From NCBI GenBank assembly GCA_964429915.1, contig CAYSDZ010000009.1, positions 1 through 64,000 on the forward strand: a stretch of DNA of 64,000 nt. The letters run 5' to 3'. Source of the DNA: Alteromonas_F sp964429915. Its GTDB lineage: Bacteria; Pseudomonadota; Gammaproteobacteria; Enterobacterales; Alteromonadaceae. The position numbers and the translations under genes are program-made. The notes beneath the pieces were generated by a model. The model was not told the DNA's origin and did not search any database. It was given only the letters and a program-made list of their open reading frames with translations. Below, in pieces: positions 46,938 through 54,767 of the stretch. The stretch's first letter is position 1, and the number at the start of each line of letters is the position of its first letter.

Positions 46938-47549
46938 TTGCGTCTGCTTGTGCCTGAAAATCTAACATACTCTGGTCTGTATTGCTGTATGGATTCAAAA
47001 CAGTACGGGCCCAATATCTTCTCCAGTGCTTTGATTTGGTGGTTTGCATTCTAATGCGAACATAGGCTTTGGGTACAGGAGTTGAGTGATTGGGATGCCA
47101 TTGTTCCCATTATGCAATTAGGGTGTTTTTGTCTTTTCCGACTCTTCAGGATTATTAGTCGTTGTTGTTGATTTGAAATTTACATTGCTTGGTGATAATG
47201 CGACTATGTTCTTATACTCTGAGCAATAGTTCGCAAGCAATAACCCCAACTCAGCACCTTTAGACACACCAGTAATGGCAAAAAGCTATAGCTTCCACCT
47301 TAATTTATCTCCAAACGTCAGTGTCTTGGCCGCCAAGCATTACCATAATTTCGATTTACTGCTCATTCACACGATAGTAAATAGTGTCTCCATGATAAGG
47401 GCAACGTCCATAGCCGATTCGAATATTGTCTACAAATTGATAATGAAGTGGATTAAAAGCTAACTTTTCGGCCGGCTTGTATCGTTGGGCGCGCACGGTA
47501 ACTAACTATGTCAATTCTGTGAATGCCGGTAAGACAAAACTTTATGTAC
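46938..47549. other. Decayed interval holding gene fragments
   Basis: About 610 bases with no intact gene. Besides the BAAT fragment, the minus strand has a GTG-started 46-codon frame (47356-47496) with a protein-like tail (H-Y-Q-F-V-D-N-I-R-I-G-Y-G-R, ending Y-Y-R-V-N-E-Q) but no ribosome site. It may be another gene tail. Nothing is recognised on the plus strand. Confidence 0.45.
46995..47285 (-). pseudogene. Frameshifted fragment of a BAAT-type acyl-CoA thioesterase
   Basis: Reading leftward from 47285, one frame gives A-I-T-G-V-S-K-G-A-E-L-G-L-L-L, then I-V-A-L-S-P-S-N-V-N-F, and stops at 47118. The G-V-S-K-G-A-E-L nucleophile motif is characteristic of the BAAT C-terminal domain (bile acid/acyl-CoA thioester hydrolases). 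After a frameshift a second frame continues in the family order, with N-N-G-I-P-I-T-Q-L-L-Y-P and then E-D-I-G-P-V-L-F, ending at 46995. The N-terminal half and the catalytic tail are absent. It is therefore a degraded piece, not a working enzyme. Confidence 0.55.
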
Positions 47550-47578
47550 AAAAGGTCATCCCCGCACACGCAGGGACC
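47550..47578 (-). terminator. Imperfect palindrome ending the padR operon
   Basis: Read on the minus strand just after the stop of the 161-residue gene: GGTCCCTGC, GTGT loop, GCGGGGATGACC, then TTTTGT. It is a GC-rich imperfect stem with a T-run, so a rho-independent terminator is likely. Its sequence also resembles the CGCACACGC-type palindromes found dispersed in many genomes and, superficially, a type I-E CRISPR repeat. Confidence 0.6.
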
Positions 47579-47586
47579 CTCAAAAT

Positions 47587-48072
47587 TTAAGACAGCTTTT
47601 CTCGGATACGACGTTTTAAACAGGCCCATTCTTGCTTAGTTGACCGCTTTGAACCATCAAGCGCCATATAGCTGGCAAACCAACCCAAGGTCAAAATCAT
47701 CAATACACTGGAGTTGGTATCTTTGTCATCAATAACGATGGCCATCGCTAGCATTACACAGGCCCAAATAAGAGCATGCGCAATCACCATAGGTGAATCT
47801 GAGCTTGGGTGCCCTTCAATTTTACTCAGGACTTTGCATATACCACTGACTATCCGCGCACGCCCTGAGTTTTCAAACTGGGTCGCTTCGGTATAGCCCA
47901 TACCATTTGTGGCATTGAAAAACGCCTGCTCGGGTGATTCTCTAGCGGCTATTGCTTCCTCGATAATACAATAAAGATGGTCCTTTAATTCATCTACTTT
48001 TTCCGCTTCCCAAATGTTATGAGCGACGACTTTGCTACACCAATCATTAATTGCTTTGTCTAAATCAAACAT
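47587..48072 (-). CDS. Membrane protein partner of PadR (DUF1700-like)
   Basis: A 161-residue protein. The N-terminal 90 residues are helical and charged (D-L-D-K-A-I-N-D-W, E-L-K-D-H-L, G-M-G-Y-T-E-A) and resemble the cytoplasmic prefix found in DUF1700/permease-prefix proteins. Two hydrophobic helices follow at about 96-112 and 122-136, then a basic tail. It starts 2 bases after the PadR gene stop, so the two are co-transcribed and probably work together. PadR-plus-small-membrane-protein pairs are widespread; in several the membrane protein or an exporter is the target that PadR controls. Exact function is unknown. Confidence 0.75.
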   Translation of the reverse strand: MFDLDKAINDWCSKVVAHNIWEAEKVDELKDHLYCIIEEAIAARESPEQAFFNATNGMGYTEATQFENSGRARIVSGICKVLSKIEGHPSSDSPMVIAHALIWACVMLAMAIVIDDKDTNSSVLMILTLGWFASYMALDGSKRSTKQEWACLKRRIREKLS

Positions 48073-48074
48073 GA

Positions 48075-48407
48075 TTACTCTCCCTTAAACGACATTAATA
48101 AGCTATACAGTTGCTGCCATTGGTCTTGCTGCTGAGCGAGCTCTACTCGACCGTTATCCAGCAATTTATAGTATTTACGTTTTCGGCCAGTTGCAGCCTT
48201 GCCCCAATACGATTCAATCAAACCGTTTTTTTCTAAGCGGTGCAAAATGGGATACAACATGCCATCTGCCCACACCAACAAACCATTCGATCGCTCTTTG
48301 ATTTGCTGAATTATTTCATAACCGTAGCTGTCGCCTTTTTCTAAAATCGACAACACTAATGGGGTCGCTGATGCCGCGACTAAATCTTTCGCAATTACTG
48401 AAGCCAT
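48075..48407 (-). CDS. PadR-family transcriptional regulator
   Basis: About 110 residues. The ATG at 48405-48407 (MASVIAKDLVAAS) is chosen because AAAGAGA lies 5-11 bases upstream; a longer frame to 48446 would run through the operator. The winged-helix core shows the PadR hallmarks P-L-V-L-S-I-L, D-S-Y-G-Y-E-I-I-Q-Q-I, G-M-L-Y-P-I-L-H-R-L-E-K-N-G-L-I and the wing R-K-R-K-Y-Y-K-L. PadR proteins are dimeric repressors released by small molecules. A perfect 35-bp palindrome lies 15 bases upstream, implying autoregulation. Confidence 0.9.
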   Translation of the reverse strand: MASVIAKDLVAASATPLVLSILEKGDSYGYEIIQQIKERSNGLLVWADGMLYPILHRLEKNGLIESYWGKAATGRKRKYYKLLDNGRVELAQQQDQWQQLYSLLMSFKGE

Positions 48408-48421
48408 AGGTTCTCTTTGCA

Positions 48422-48456
48422 TAGAATTTCTATGTAAATAATACATAGAAATTCTA
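48422..48456. promoter_or_regulatory. Perfect 35-bp palindrome, probable PadR operator
   Basis: Two 15-base arms (TAGAATTTCTATGTA and its exact complement) flank an AATAA spacer. The inner part reads ATGT-N7-ACAT, close to the PadR-type ATGT-N8-ACAT site. It lies just upstream of the chosen padR start, where a bound dimer pair would block its own promoter. In the transcript it would also form a long AU-rich hairpin. Confidence 0.75.
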
Positions 48457-48700
48457 GGTAAGGAAAATAAATTTTAGGAAAAACTATTAAACCCCTGTTT
48501 TATATTGCTATTTTTATCAATTTTATGCAGATGAACTTTGTCAGACAGAAGTATCAACGCGCTAATTGGCTCTGTGTAACTGCCATTAGCGGTGTCTTTC
48601 GAGGCGAACCCCGAATTCAACAATAAACCGAATCATCGCTTTTCGTATATCTTCGCGCTGTATATATTCATCATTGTAGCTTTGACATGTATAGTCGTCG

Positions 48701-49660
48701 GTGATAATTTTCTTAAAGCAAATCGCAACAAAACAAGAAACCCGTTTTTCGTTACCCTTTTTACTTCGTTGTATTTTCATCACGCAATTATGTTTCTTAG
48801 TCATCACGATGTTAACGTTTCCCCATGTGTTAGCATCCGAGTGTAAAAAAATATCGCTTCCTGTCAGTTACGATGCGTTTGGTTTGCCGACCATAGGCAT
48901 TGAGATAAACGGAGTTCGTCATCAGGCTCTAATAGATATTGGATCAGCTGAGGCAATACACCTTCCCGCCAAATTGACAAAAAGCATGTCGAGCTTACAT
49001 TATAACGGTGAGACGGTTGCTAGCTCGAATTTGCTTGGAGAAGTGATAGAACAGAAACGCTTTATCATAGAGGAGCTCAAGCTGGATTGTATGACCTTTA
49101 GCGATTTACAAGGTCTTGAATTATCTGAATGAGCAATATCTTTGGGGGACATGAATAAACAGCAACAAGAAGAATATCAACATGAGCAAAATCAGATCGT
49201 TATTGAACGTCAACTATTTAAAAATAGAAGCGTGACTTTCGACTTTGGGAACGTGCAACCAAATTTAGTGATTGCTGAAGACTTAATTCCTGCAGCAGGC
49301 TCAAAGACCTTTGTGATAAAGGAACAGGCCTAGGGTATTAGTATTGAAGTGGCCACTCGTAAAAATCAATACACAATGGCATTGGATAGTGGAGCGTCTA
49401 TCTCGCTACTGGCGTTAGACAAAGTAAAGCAAGACGAAACACTTGAGGTCTGTAACGTTGATTTAGGACCTGACATGGTGTGCCAAAAACTTTCGAACAA
49501 TATTAAAATTGGTAATATGATGCCTTTTCAGTCGACTGTAATTCTCTTGCCTATCGACCCTCGGTTTAGTCTTGATGGAATATTAGGGGCTGATTTTTTC
49601 GGCGCGTTATACATTCAGCTGAATTTATCCTTGAATCAAATTCATCTGAAAAAATACTAA
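48701..49660 (+). pseudogene. Retropepsin-like aspartyl protease gene with two in-frame stops
   Basis: Three open segments (48701-49132, 49142-49333, 49349-49660) lie in exactly the same frame, separated only by a TGA at 49130 and a TAG at 49331. Joined, they make a protein of about 320 residues: a secretion signal ending H-V-L-A-S, a first lobe with A-L-I-D-I-G-S-A-E-A, and a second lobe with the aspartyl protease motif A-L-D-S-G-A-S-I-S and a late D-G-I-L-G-A-D-F-F. This two-lobed D-x-G layout fits clan AA (retropepsin-like) periplasmic proteins of Proteobacteria. The GTG start at 48701 lacks a ribosome site, so the 5' end may also be damaged. Confidence 0.65.
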
Positions 49661-50000
49661 GAAGTTTGACTATTTTTTACACTGGAGTTTTCTTTATTCA
49701 TTGGAAATGAGAACCTAGAGCCGTTTATTGGTGTTTCGGTTGAAGGTAGGGATTATCGATCTGAGTGAGGAGGTGAGGCTAGCGCTTGACCGCTTTCTAT
49801 TGCTATTCTGGTATAGTAGTTGTTATTAAACATAACTGGCATGACTTGAATTACGCGAAGTTACCTATATTATGCGTAATTATTCAATTAACGCGTAATT
49901 GCGCGTTAATCATATAACAAAGTACCCTGCCAATTTGGCTCAAAAAATAAAAGTGAATGATATTGATTAATACGATCAACAGGAATTTATAAGTTTACAG
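49661..50000. other. Intergenic region at the right end of the accessory zone
   Basis: About 340 bases with no supported gene. The only structure is the cluster of GCG-TAAT half-sites and a palindrome at 49850-49910. The region is AT-rich toward the rplI terminator. Confidence 0.5.
49850..49910. promoter_or_regulatory. Cluster of ATTA(A)CGCG half-sites with a 24-bp palindrome
   Basis: The palindrome at 49887-49910 has arms ATTAACGCG and CGCGTTAAT around TAATTG. Further copies of the same word lie nearby in both orientations: ATTACGCG at 49850, ATGCGTAAT at 49872, ACGCGTAAT at 49891. Repeated half-sites suggest a protein-binding array, but no gene it would control is evident. Confidence 0.35.
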
Positions 50001-50024
50001 AAAAAAGCCAGTCTACGACTGGCT
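50001..50024 (-). terminator. Terminator of the rpsF-rpsR-rplI operon
   Basis: On the minus strand a perfect 8-bp stem AGCCAGTC / GACTGGCT with GTA loop is followed by a run of T, 31 bases after the rplI stop. Confidence 0.9.
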
Positions 50025-50054
50025 CTTAAAACGTTAAACGTGTGTTTAAACCCA

Positions 50055-50507
50055 TTACGCTTCAGCAATAATAACCACTTTTGCTACTGCCATTACATCT
50101 GAATGCAGTTGCAAGTCGATATCGTATTCGCCCGTTTCACGTAAGGTACCCGTAGGTAGTTTCACTTCTGCTTTAGTCACTTCAACACCAGCCGCAGTGA
50201 TTGCGTCGGCAATGTCACGCGTTCCGATAGAACCGAACAATTTACCTTCATCGCCAGCAGGTGCAGCAATCGTCACGTTTTCAAGCGCAGCAATTTTATC
50301 GGCACAAGCTTGCGCAACTGAAAGCTGATCAGCAATTTTTGCTTCAAGCTCAGCACGACGCTGTTCAAATTTTTCAACGTTTGCTTTAGTTGCAGGTACG
50401 GCTTTTCCTTGAGGGAAAAGAAAGTTACGTGCAAATCCTGACTTCACGTTAACTGTATCGCCTAATCCACCAAGGTTAGCGATTTTGTCTAAAAGAATGA
50501 TTTCCAT
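50055..50507 (-). CDS. rplI: Ribosomal protein bL9
   Basis: A 150-residue large-subunit protein that binds 23S rRNA near L1. It begins with the conserved N-domain MEIILLDKIANLGGLGDTVNVKSGFARNFL (split by eye at L-G-G-L-G-D), then a long central helix and the C-domain with G-K-L-F-G-S-I-G-T-R-D-I. Length equals the usual 149-150. It is last in the rpsF-rpsR-rplI operon. Confidence 0.98.
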   Translation of the reverse strand: MEIILLDKIANLGGLGDTVNVKSGFARNFLFPQGKAVPATKANVEKFEQRRAELEAKIADQLSVAQACADKIAALENVTIAAPAGDEGKLFGSIGTRDIADAITAAGVEVTKAEVKLPTGTLRETGEYDIDLQLHSDVMAVAKVVIIAEA

Positions 50508-50524
50508 CTTAGGGACTCCTCGCT

Positions 50525-50752
50525 TTATTTATGTGAATCGGTGTATGGCAACAAAGCTAAAAAGCGAGCGCGCTTGATAGCTGTTGATAACTGACGCTGA
50601 TATTTAGCGCTTGTACCCGTAATACGGCTTGGTACAATTTTACCACTTTCAGTAATATAGTTTTTAAGTGTAGGGATGTCTTTATAGTCTATCTCTACTA
50701 CACCTTCTGCAGAAAAACGGCAGAACTTACGACGTCTAAAAAAACGAGCCAT
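50525..50752 (-). CDS. rpsR: Ribosomal protein bS18
   Basis: A 75-residue small-subunit protein with F-R-R-R-K-F-C-R-F at the start and the core Y-K-D-I-P-T-L-K-N-Y-I-T-E-S-G-K-I-V-P-S-R-I-T-G-T. It pairs with bS6 in the 30S platform. It follows rpsF after only 11 bases, leaving no room for priB, which sits between them in E. coli. Confidence 0.98.
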   Translation of the reverse strand: MARFFRRRKFCRFSAEGVVEIDYKDIPTLKNYITESGKIVPSRITGTSAKYQRQLSTAIKRARFLALLPYTDSHK

Positions 50753-50763
50753 TTATCTTCTCC

Positions 50764-51144
50764 TTATTCCTGATTTTCGCTAACTGGCTTTTCAGCGCGA
50801 GGGGATTCTTCACGACGTTCGCGACGCTCTTCTTTCATCATAGGAGAGGCTTCAGTAATAGCTGATTTTGTACGCATTACTAAATTGCGAAGAATTACAT
50901 CGTTGAAGCGGAAAGCCGTTTCTAACTCTTCAACTGACTCTGCTGTGGCTTCAGCGTTGATAAGCACGTAGTGGGCTTTGTGAAGCTTTTCAATTGGGTA
51001 TGCCAGTTGACGACGGCCCCAGTCTTCTAGACGGTGGATTTGTCCGCCATCTTGCTTCAGGATAGTGGTATAACGCTCGATCATACCTGGTACTTGTTCA
51101 CTCTGGTCAGGGTGAACCATAAATACGATTTCGTAATGACGCAT
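50764..51144 (-). CDS. rpsF: Ribosomal protein bS6
   Basis: About 126 residues from the ATG at 51142-51144 (MRHYEIVFMVHPDQSEQVP), with AAGGAG eight bases upstream; the longer frame to 51222 is not supported. It binds bS18 on the 30S platform. The core I-H-R-L-E-D-W-G-R-R-Q-L-A-Y-P-I is intact, and the C-terminal tail is acidic/basic (E-E-R-R-E-R-R-E-E). In E. coli this tail receives extra glutamates. First gene of the operon. Confidence 0.97.
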   Translation of the reverse strand: MRHYEIVFMVHPDQSEQVPGMIERYTTILKQDGGQIHRLEDWGRRQLAYPIEKLHKAHYVLINAEATAESVEELETAFRFNDVILRNLVMRTKSAITEASPMMKEERRERREESPRAEKPVSENQE

Positions 51145-51287
51145 CAATACGCTCCTTACGGTTGTAGCCTCGGGCAGTGCAGCCATCTGCATAGAGACAA
51201 GGAACTTGTTTGGTAGCTGCAAGGGCGCGCATTATATAGAGGTAAGGGCTGTACTACAACTAAAATTTGCGTGGCTAAATGTACCGA

Positions 51288-52196
51288 CTAGGCTAACTGT
51301 ACGTGAAGTCCTATTTTGGTTGCTTGCAAACTGGCATCGGCAATTTCAAATAAGCTTTGTTCGGATTGTGTTGCCATACACAAAGACGAAACGCCAATCG
51401 AAACCGTTAATTGCTGGGTATGCTCACTTTCCTGACCAAGACAAAGTGACTGGATCTGCTGCTGTATGCGTTGTGCTACCTTTTGCGCACCCAATTTATT
51501 TGTTCCGGGCAAAATAATAGCAAACTCCTCTCCGCCGTAACGACAAACTGAGTCAGGCTTGCGATTAACCGTGTGTCTCAAAACACTCGCAATTTGCTTG
51601 ATGGCTTTGTCGCCAGCGGCATCACCATATTTTTCGTTGAAGCTATTCAAACGGTCAATATCAATGATCAACAACGACAAATCGCTATTGTATCTTTCTG
51701 CGTAGGCAATTTGGTCTTTAATATGCTTATCAAAGAAGTAGCGATTATTGAGACCAGTAAGAATGTCGGTATGATAAAGTCGATTAGCAATTTCAATATG
51801 CCAATACGTCGTCAGTAAAGCCATTACTCGCATATTGAGCGCGGCAGCAATAATTGGTTTGCGAAGAATATCAATATCGTCGTTTTGCCATACTTTAAGT
51901 TCATTGCCAGTATGCTGACCATCGGCCATGAAAATAATCGGACAATGAGACAATAGCGTCATTTCTCGAATATCTTTACACATAGCCCATCCGTCGAGAG
52001 GCGGTATTTCGACATCTAACAAAACCAAATCGGGCGATTGTATTCGACAAAAGGCTAAAGCAGATTCTCCATCGTGAAACACCTTCACGTTTTTGAATTC
52101 AGTTAAGCTTTCGCGAATAACACGTGTGTTTTCTTCATCATCATCGATGACCAAGATAAGGGCATCAATAAGCTCAGGCACAGTAGATGTCGACAT
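51288..52196 (-). CDS. Response regulator with GGDEF output (diguanylate cyclase)
   Basis: A 302-residue two-domain regulator. The receiver domain (about 10-130) has the acidic pocket I-D-D-D and the phosphorylated Asp61 in V-L-L-D-V-E-I-P-P-L-D-G-W, with Lys in R-K-P-I. The output is a GGDEF domain (about 140-300) with the active-site variant G-G-E-E-F, which is catalytically competent in known enzymes. It should make cyclic di-GMP on phosphorylation. No partner kinase is adjacent. The operator of its cognate system cannot be told from sequence. Confidence 0.92.
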   Translation of the reverse strand: MSTSTVPELIDALILVIDDDEENTRVIRESLTEFKNVKVFHDGESALAFCRIQSPDLVLLDVEIPPLDGWAMCKDIREMTLLSHCPIIFMADGQHTGNELKVWQNDDIDILRKPIIAAALNMRVMALLTTYWHIEIANRLYHTDILTGLNNRYFFDKHIKDQIAYAERYNSDLSLLIIDIDRLNSFNEKYGDAAGDKAIKQIASVLRHTVNRKPDSVCRYGGEEFAIILPGTNKLGAQKVAQRIQQQIQSLCLGQESEHTQQLTVSIGVSSLCMATQSEQSLFEIADASLQATKIGLHVQLA

Positions 52197-52446
52197 TATT
52201 GGTCTGCTTTATAGATTGTTTTATGTGCGATTTGTTTTATGAGTTATAGCTGTCAAATTCCATCATTGCAAATTTTGTAACATTTTTATCACATTTATTT
52301 ACATTTGGCTTGACCATCTCACCAACAATGCCAGCCAGTGAGTTAATGTTCGTAGCTGATATAGTCAATAAAAAGAAACCGCTTTGGTCTACTTTAAGCG
52401 TTAAAATGTAATACACTTTATGTTTTGGTTTTATCGACAGGCAGTA

Positions 52447-53958
52447 ATGACAGCTATTGGTATTGACTACGGCACTTCAAATTCAGAGGTCGTATATTTT
52501 GACGGTGAACAGCACCATCTTGTAAAACTTGATCCCAGTCATCCTGATTCAAACAAAATACGCTCTTCTATTTTCATTTATTTTGATGATGATTTACCCA
52601 CACCACCCGCCGATATGGTTAATGTAAAAATAAGTCAAATTCAACGGGCGATCACTGACCAAATAGATAAAGCCAAACAAGCCTACTACGAAGCACAAGA
52701 CAGCAAAGAGCAAGGCATTTTCAGTGCTCGCATTCAGGACCTCCGCGGTCAGTTCCACGATAAGCCGGAGTTGCAACGCAGAGCAATACAATTGTTGTTA
52801 AAAGATATGACGGTGCAGGATTTGTCGCTTAATCAGCTAGTTAAGCACGGAAAGTTTGCATTTGGAGAAGAGGGCTTTAAACGCTTTCTTGCCCACCCAG
52901 AAAAAGGCCGTTTGATTTATTCGCCCAAAAACTTTCTGGGCGCGTCATTAGACGACAACCAAAAATACGCATTTGTTGGCATGATCGGAAAACAGTTGGC
53001 TTTTTTCAAGCAGCAAGCTGAGCAACAACTCCATTGTCCTATTCGCGAGGCCGTTATTGGTCGTCCTGTCCGTTTTCACGGCACACGCGGCGAAGAAGGA
53101 AATCATCAAGCCATTGAAATCATGACCAAAGCGGCGATGGAAGCCGGTTTCGAAAAAGTCAGCTTTCTTGAAGAGCCGATTGCAGCAGCCTACAAAATTG
53201 AACGCATGCTAACGCAACAAACCAATGTGCTAGTCGTGGATATTGGTGGTGGAACTACTGATATTTGCTGTATTACCTTGTCACCCGATAAGTTATTAGA
53301 ATTAGATCGACAGCAAGACGTGCTTTCGGTCACAGGAACGCGACTAGGTGGAATGGAGTGCGATAAAAGCCTAGTGCTCAAAGCCATCGCGCCTCATATG
53401 GGCATGGGCCTCACCATGACCAATGGTTTGCCCGTTCCTCCCACCTACTTTTCAGACATGTGTGCCGTTGACGACATACCCAAACTCACCTATTTCTTCA
53501 GCGATGATTATGGCTTGGATATCGCCCAAACCATGTCGTTAGTTAAGAACAATGCAGTGCTTGAGCGATTGCTAACTGTTCAGGCTGAAAAGCTTTCCGC
53601 GCGGCTGGTCAATTCGGCACGTTTGGCCAAAGAGTTATTGTCGTCCAAAGAGTCCATCACACTTCCATTAGGGTATATTGAAGACAAATTTGAAGTGGGC
53701 ATCAACAAAGCTAGCCTGAATGATTCTATGACATCATGGCTCAGGCGAGTCAAGAAACTGATAACAGATTGTTTGAATAACAGTGAACAAGCACCGGATA
53801 TATTGTTTATTACCGGTGGAATGAGCTTATCACCCATTGTGACACACGAAATACAGACCCAGCTACTTCCTCACTTACCGCTTAAAGAGGGGGATGCCTT
53901 TAATTCTGTGTGTGAGGGCTTAGCCATACGCGCTTTTAACTTGTTCGATAAGGCTTAA
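52447..53958 (+). CDS. yegD: Hsp70-family chaperone-like protein (YegD type)
   Basis: About 503 residues starting at the ATG at 52447, where the phosphate-1 motif A-I-G-I-D-Y-G-T-S-N-S-E begins; the upstream nine codons are unlikely. Further actin-fold motifs: E-E-P-I-A-A-A-Y (connect 1), V-V-D-I-G-G-G-T-T-D-I (phosphate 2) and I-T-G-G-M-S-L-S-P (adenosine). It lacks the long substrate-binding and lid domains of DnaK, as YegD does. The client is unknown. Its last 39 bases overlap the end of the convergent thymidylate kinase gene. Confidence 0.88.
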   Translation: MTAIGIDYGTSNSEVVYFDGEQHHLVKLDPSHPDSNKIRSSIFIYFDDDLPTPPADMVNVKISQIQRAITDQIDKAKQAYYEAQDSKEQGIFSARIQDLRGQFHDKPELQRRAIQLLLKDMTVQDLSLNQLVKHGKFAFGEEGFKRFLAHPEKGRLIYSPKNFLGASLDDNQKYAFVGMIGKQLAFFKQQAEQQLHCPIREAVIGRPVRFHGTRGEEGNHQAIEIMTKAAMEAGFEKVSFLEEPIAAAYKIERMLTQQTNVLVVDIGGGTTDICCITLSPDKLLELDRQQDVLSVTGTRLGGMECDKSLVLKAIAPHMGMGLTMTNGLPVPPTYFSDMCAVDDIPKLTYFFSDDYGLDIAQTMSLVKNNAVLERLLTVQAEKLSARLVNSARLAKELLSSKESITLPLGYIEDKFEVGINKASLNDSMTSWLRRVKKLITDCLNNSEQAPDILFITGGMSLSPIVTHEIQTQLLPHLPLKEGDAFNSVCEGLAIRAFNLFDKA

Positions 53959-54591
53959 ATGAATAGCGTCTATTGATTTTAAGCCGCTCTCATCCACGCA
54001 TTGGATGGTTGTCCAGTTTTCACTTTTTTCGAGTTCTTTATAAACCCGATACACTTCTTCTAGATAGCCATGCTGTGCTTCTTGGATATCTTCTTTTTCC
54101 TCTGTGTAGCTTCGTTGTTGTTTTTTTAGAACCAGATCTTTTGAAAACGAAAGCGGCAAATCCAAGAATACAGTAAGGTCGGGTTTGGGTAGCGCATGTA
54201 CGCTGTATTCAAGTTGCTTGATCCAGTTGATAAAGCCATTGCGGTCTGCTTCGGGTAATTTAGCCGACTGATGTGCTGCATTCGATTCAACGTAGCGGTC
54301 GCACACTATGTAGACGCCGTTGTTTAAATCTTCCAACATAGCCGGTTTTTGTTCAAGCCGATCGCCAGCAAACAACATAGACGCAAGCTTTGGGTGTACA
54401 TTGTGAAATGTTCCAAACTCGCCTCTCAAAAAAGCACCAATTTCTTTGCCGTAAAAGGTACTTTCATACGCTGGAAAGCTATACATTTTGGCTTGCTTAC
54501 CCTGACGCGCCAAAGCCTCGATTAACAATTGCGCTTGCGTCCCTTTTCCACTTCCATCAATTCCCTCGATCGTGATCAACTTACCTTGCAT
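53920..54591 (-). CDS. Thymidylate kinase family protein
   Basis: A 223-residue P-loop kinase with Walker A G-I-D-G-S-G-K-G-T near residue 10, the D-R-Y-V-E motif near 97 and V-F-L-D-L-P near 140. This matches dTMP kinase, which makes dTDP for DNA synthesis. It is a little longer than bacterial Tmk, and it is not beside holB or mltG as the housekeeping copy usually is in gammaproteobacteria. It may therefore be the sole copy relocated or a second paralogue. The symbol is withheld for that reason. Confidence 0.82.
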   Translation of the reverse strand: MQGKLITIEGIDGSGKGTQAQLLIEALARQGKQAKMYSFPAYESTFYGKEIGAFLRGEFGTFHNVHPKLASMLFAGDRLEQKPAMLEDLNNGVYIVCDRYVESNAAHQSAKLPEADRNGFINWIKQLEYSVHALPKPDLTVFLDLPLSFSKDLVLKKQQRSYTEEKEDIQEAQHGYLEEVYRVYKELEKSENWTTIQCVDESGLKSIDAIHLSLIEQVKSAYG

Positions 54592-54767
54592 TCATCTTCG
54601 CTCTGTTTTTTGCTTACAACGTAAGGATACCAAGAACTTGCACAATAATAATAGCCGCGTATGCTTATAAAAAGCTTAACTTGTCATTCAATAACGCTAT
54701 GTATGATAGTGTTTTGCGTATGTTCACATTAATTGAAATGTAATCGGGTAGTTTTAGGACTTTTTAT

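Noticed and set aside
46768..47049. A 93-residue minus-strand frame overlapping the Abi-like pseudogene
   Set aside because: No ribosome site, low-complexity basic composition and conflict with the better supported plus-strand frame and the BAAT fragment.
47554..47578. A sequence similar to a type I-E CRISPR repeat (CATCCCCGCACACGC core)
   Set aside because: Only one copy, no spacer-repeat periodicity and no cas genes. It lies right after a stop codon, is palindromic and is followed by a T-run on the minus strand, so a terminator or dispersed palindrome explains it better.
48592..48846. An 84-residue plus-strand membrane-like frame before the aspartyl protease pseudogene
   Set aside because: It overlaps the protease signal-peptide region in another frame and has no ribosome site; a chance hydrophobic frame is more likely.
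49130..49333. Possible selenocysteine or stop-codon recoding in the aspartyl protease gene
   Set aside because: The two stops are of different kinds (TGA and TAG), neither falls at a catalytic position, and no SECIS-like hairpin was seen after the TGA. Neighbouring genes are also decayed.
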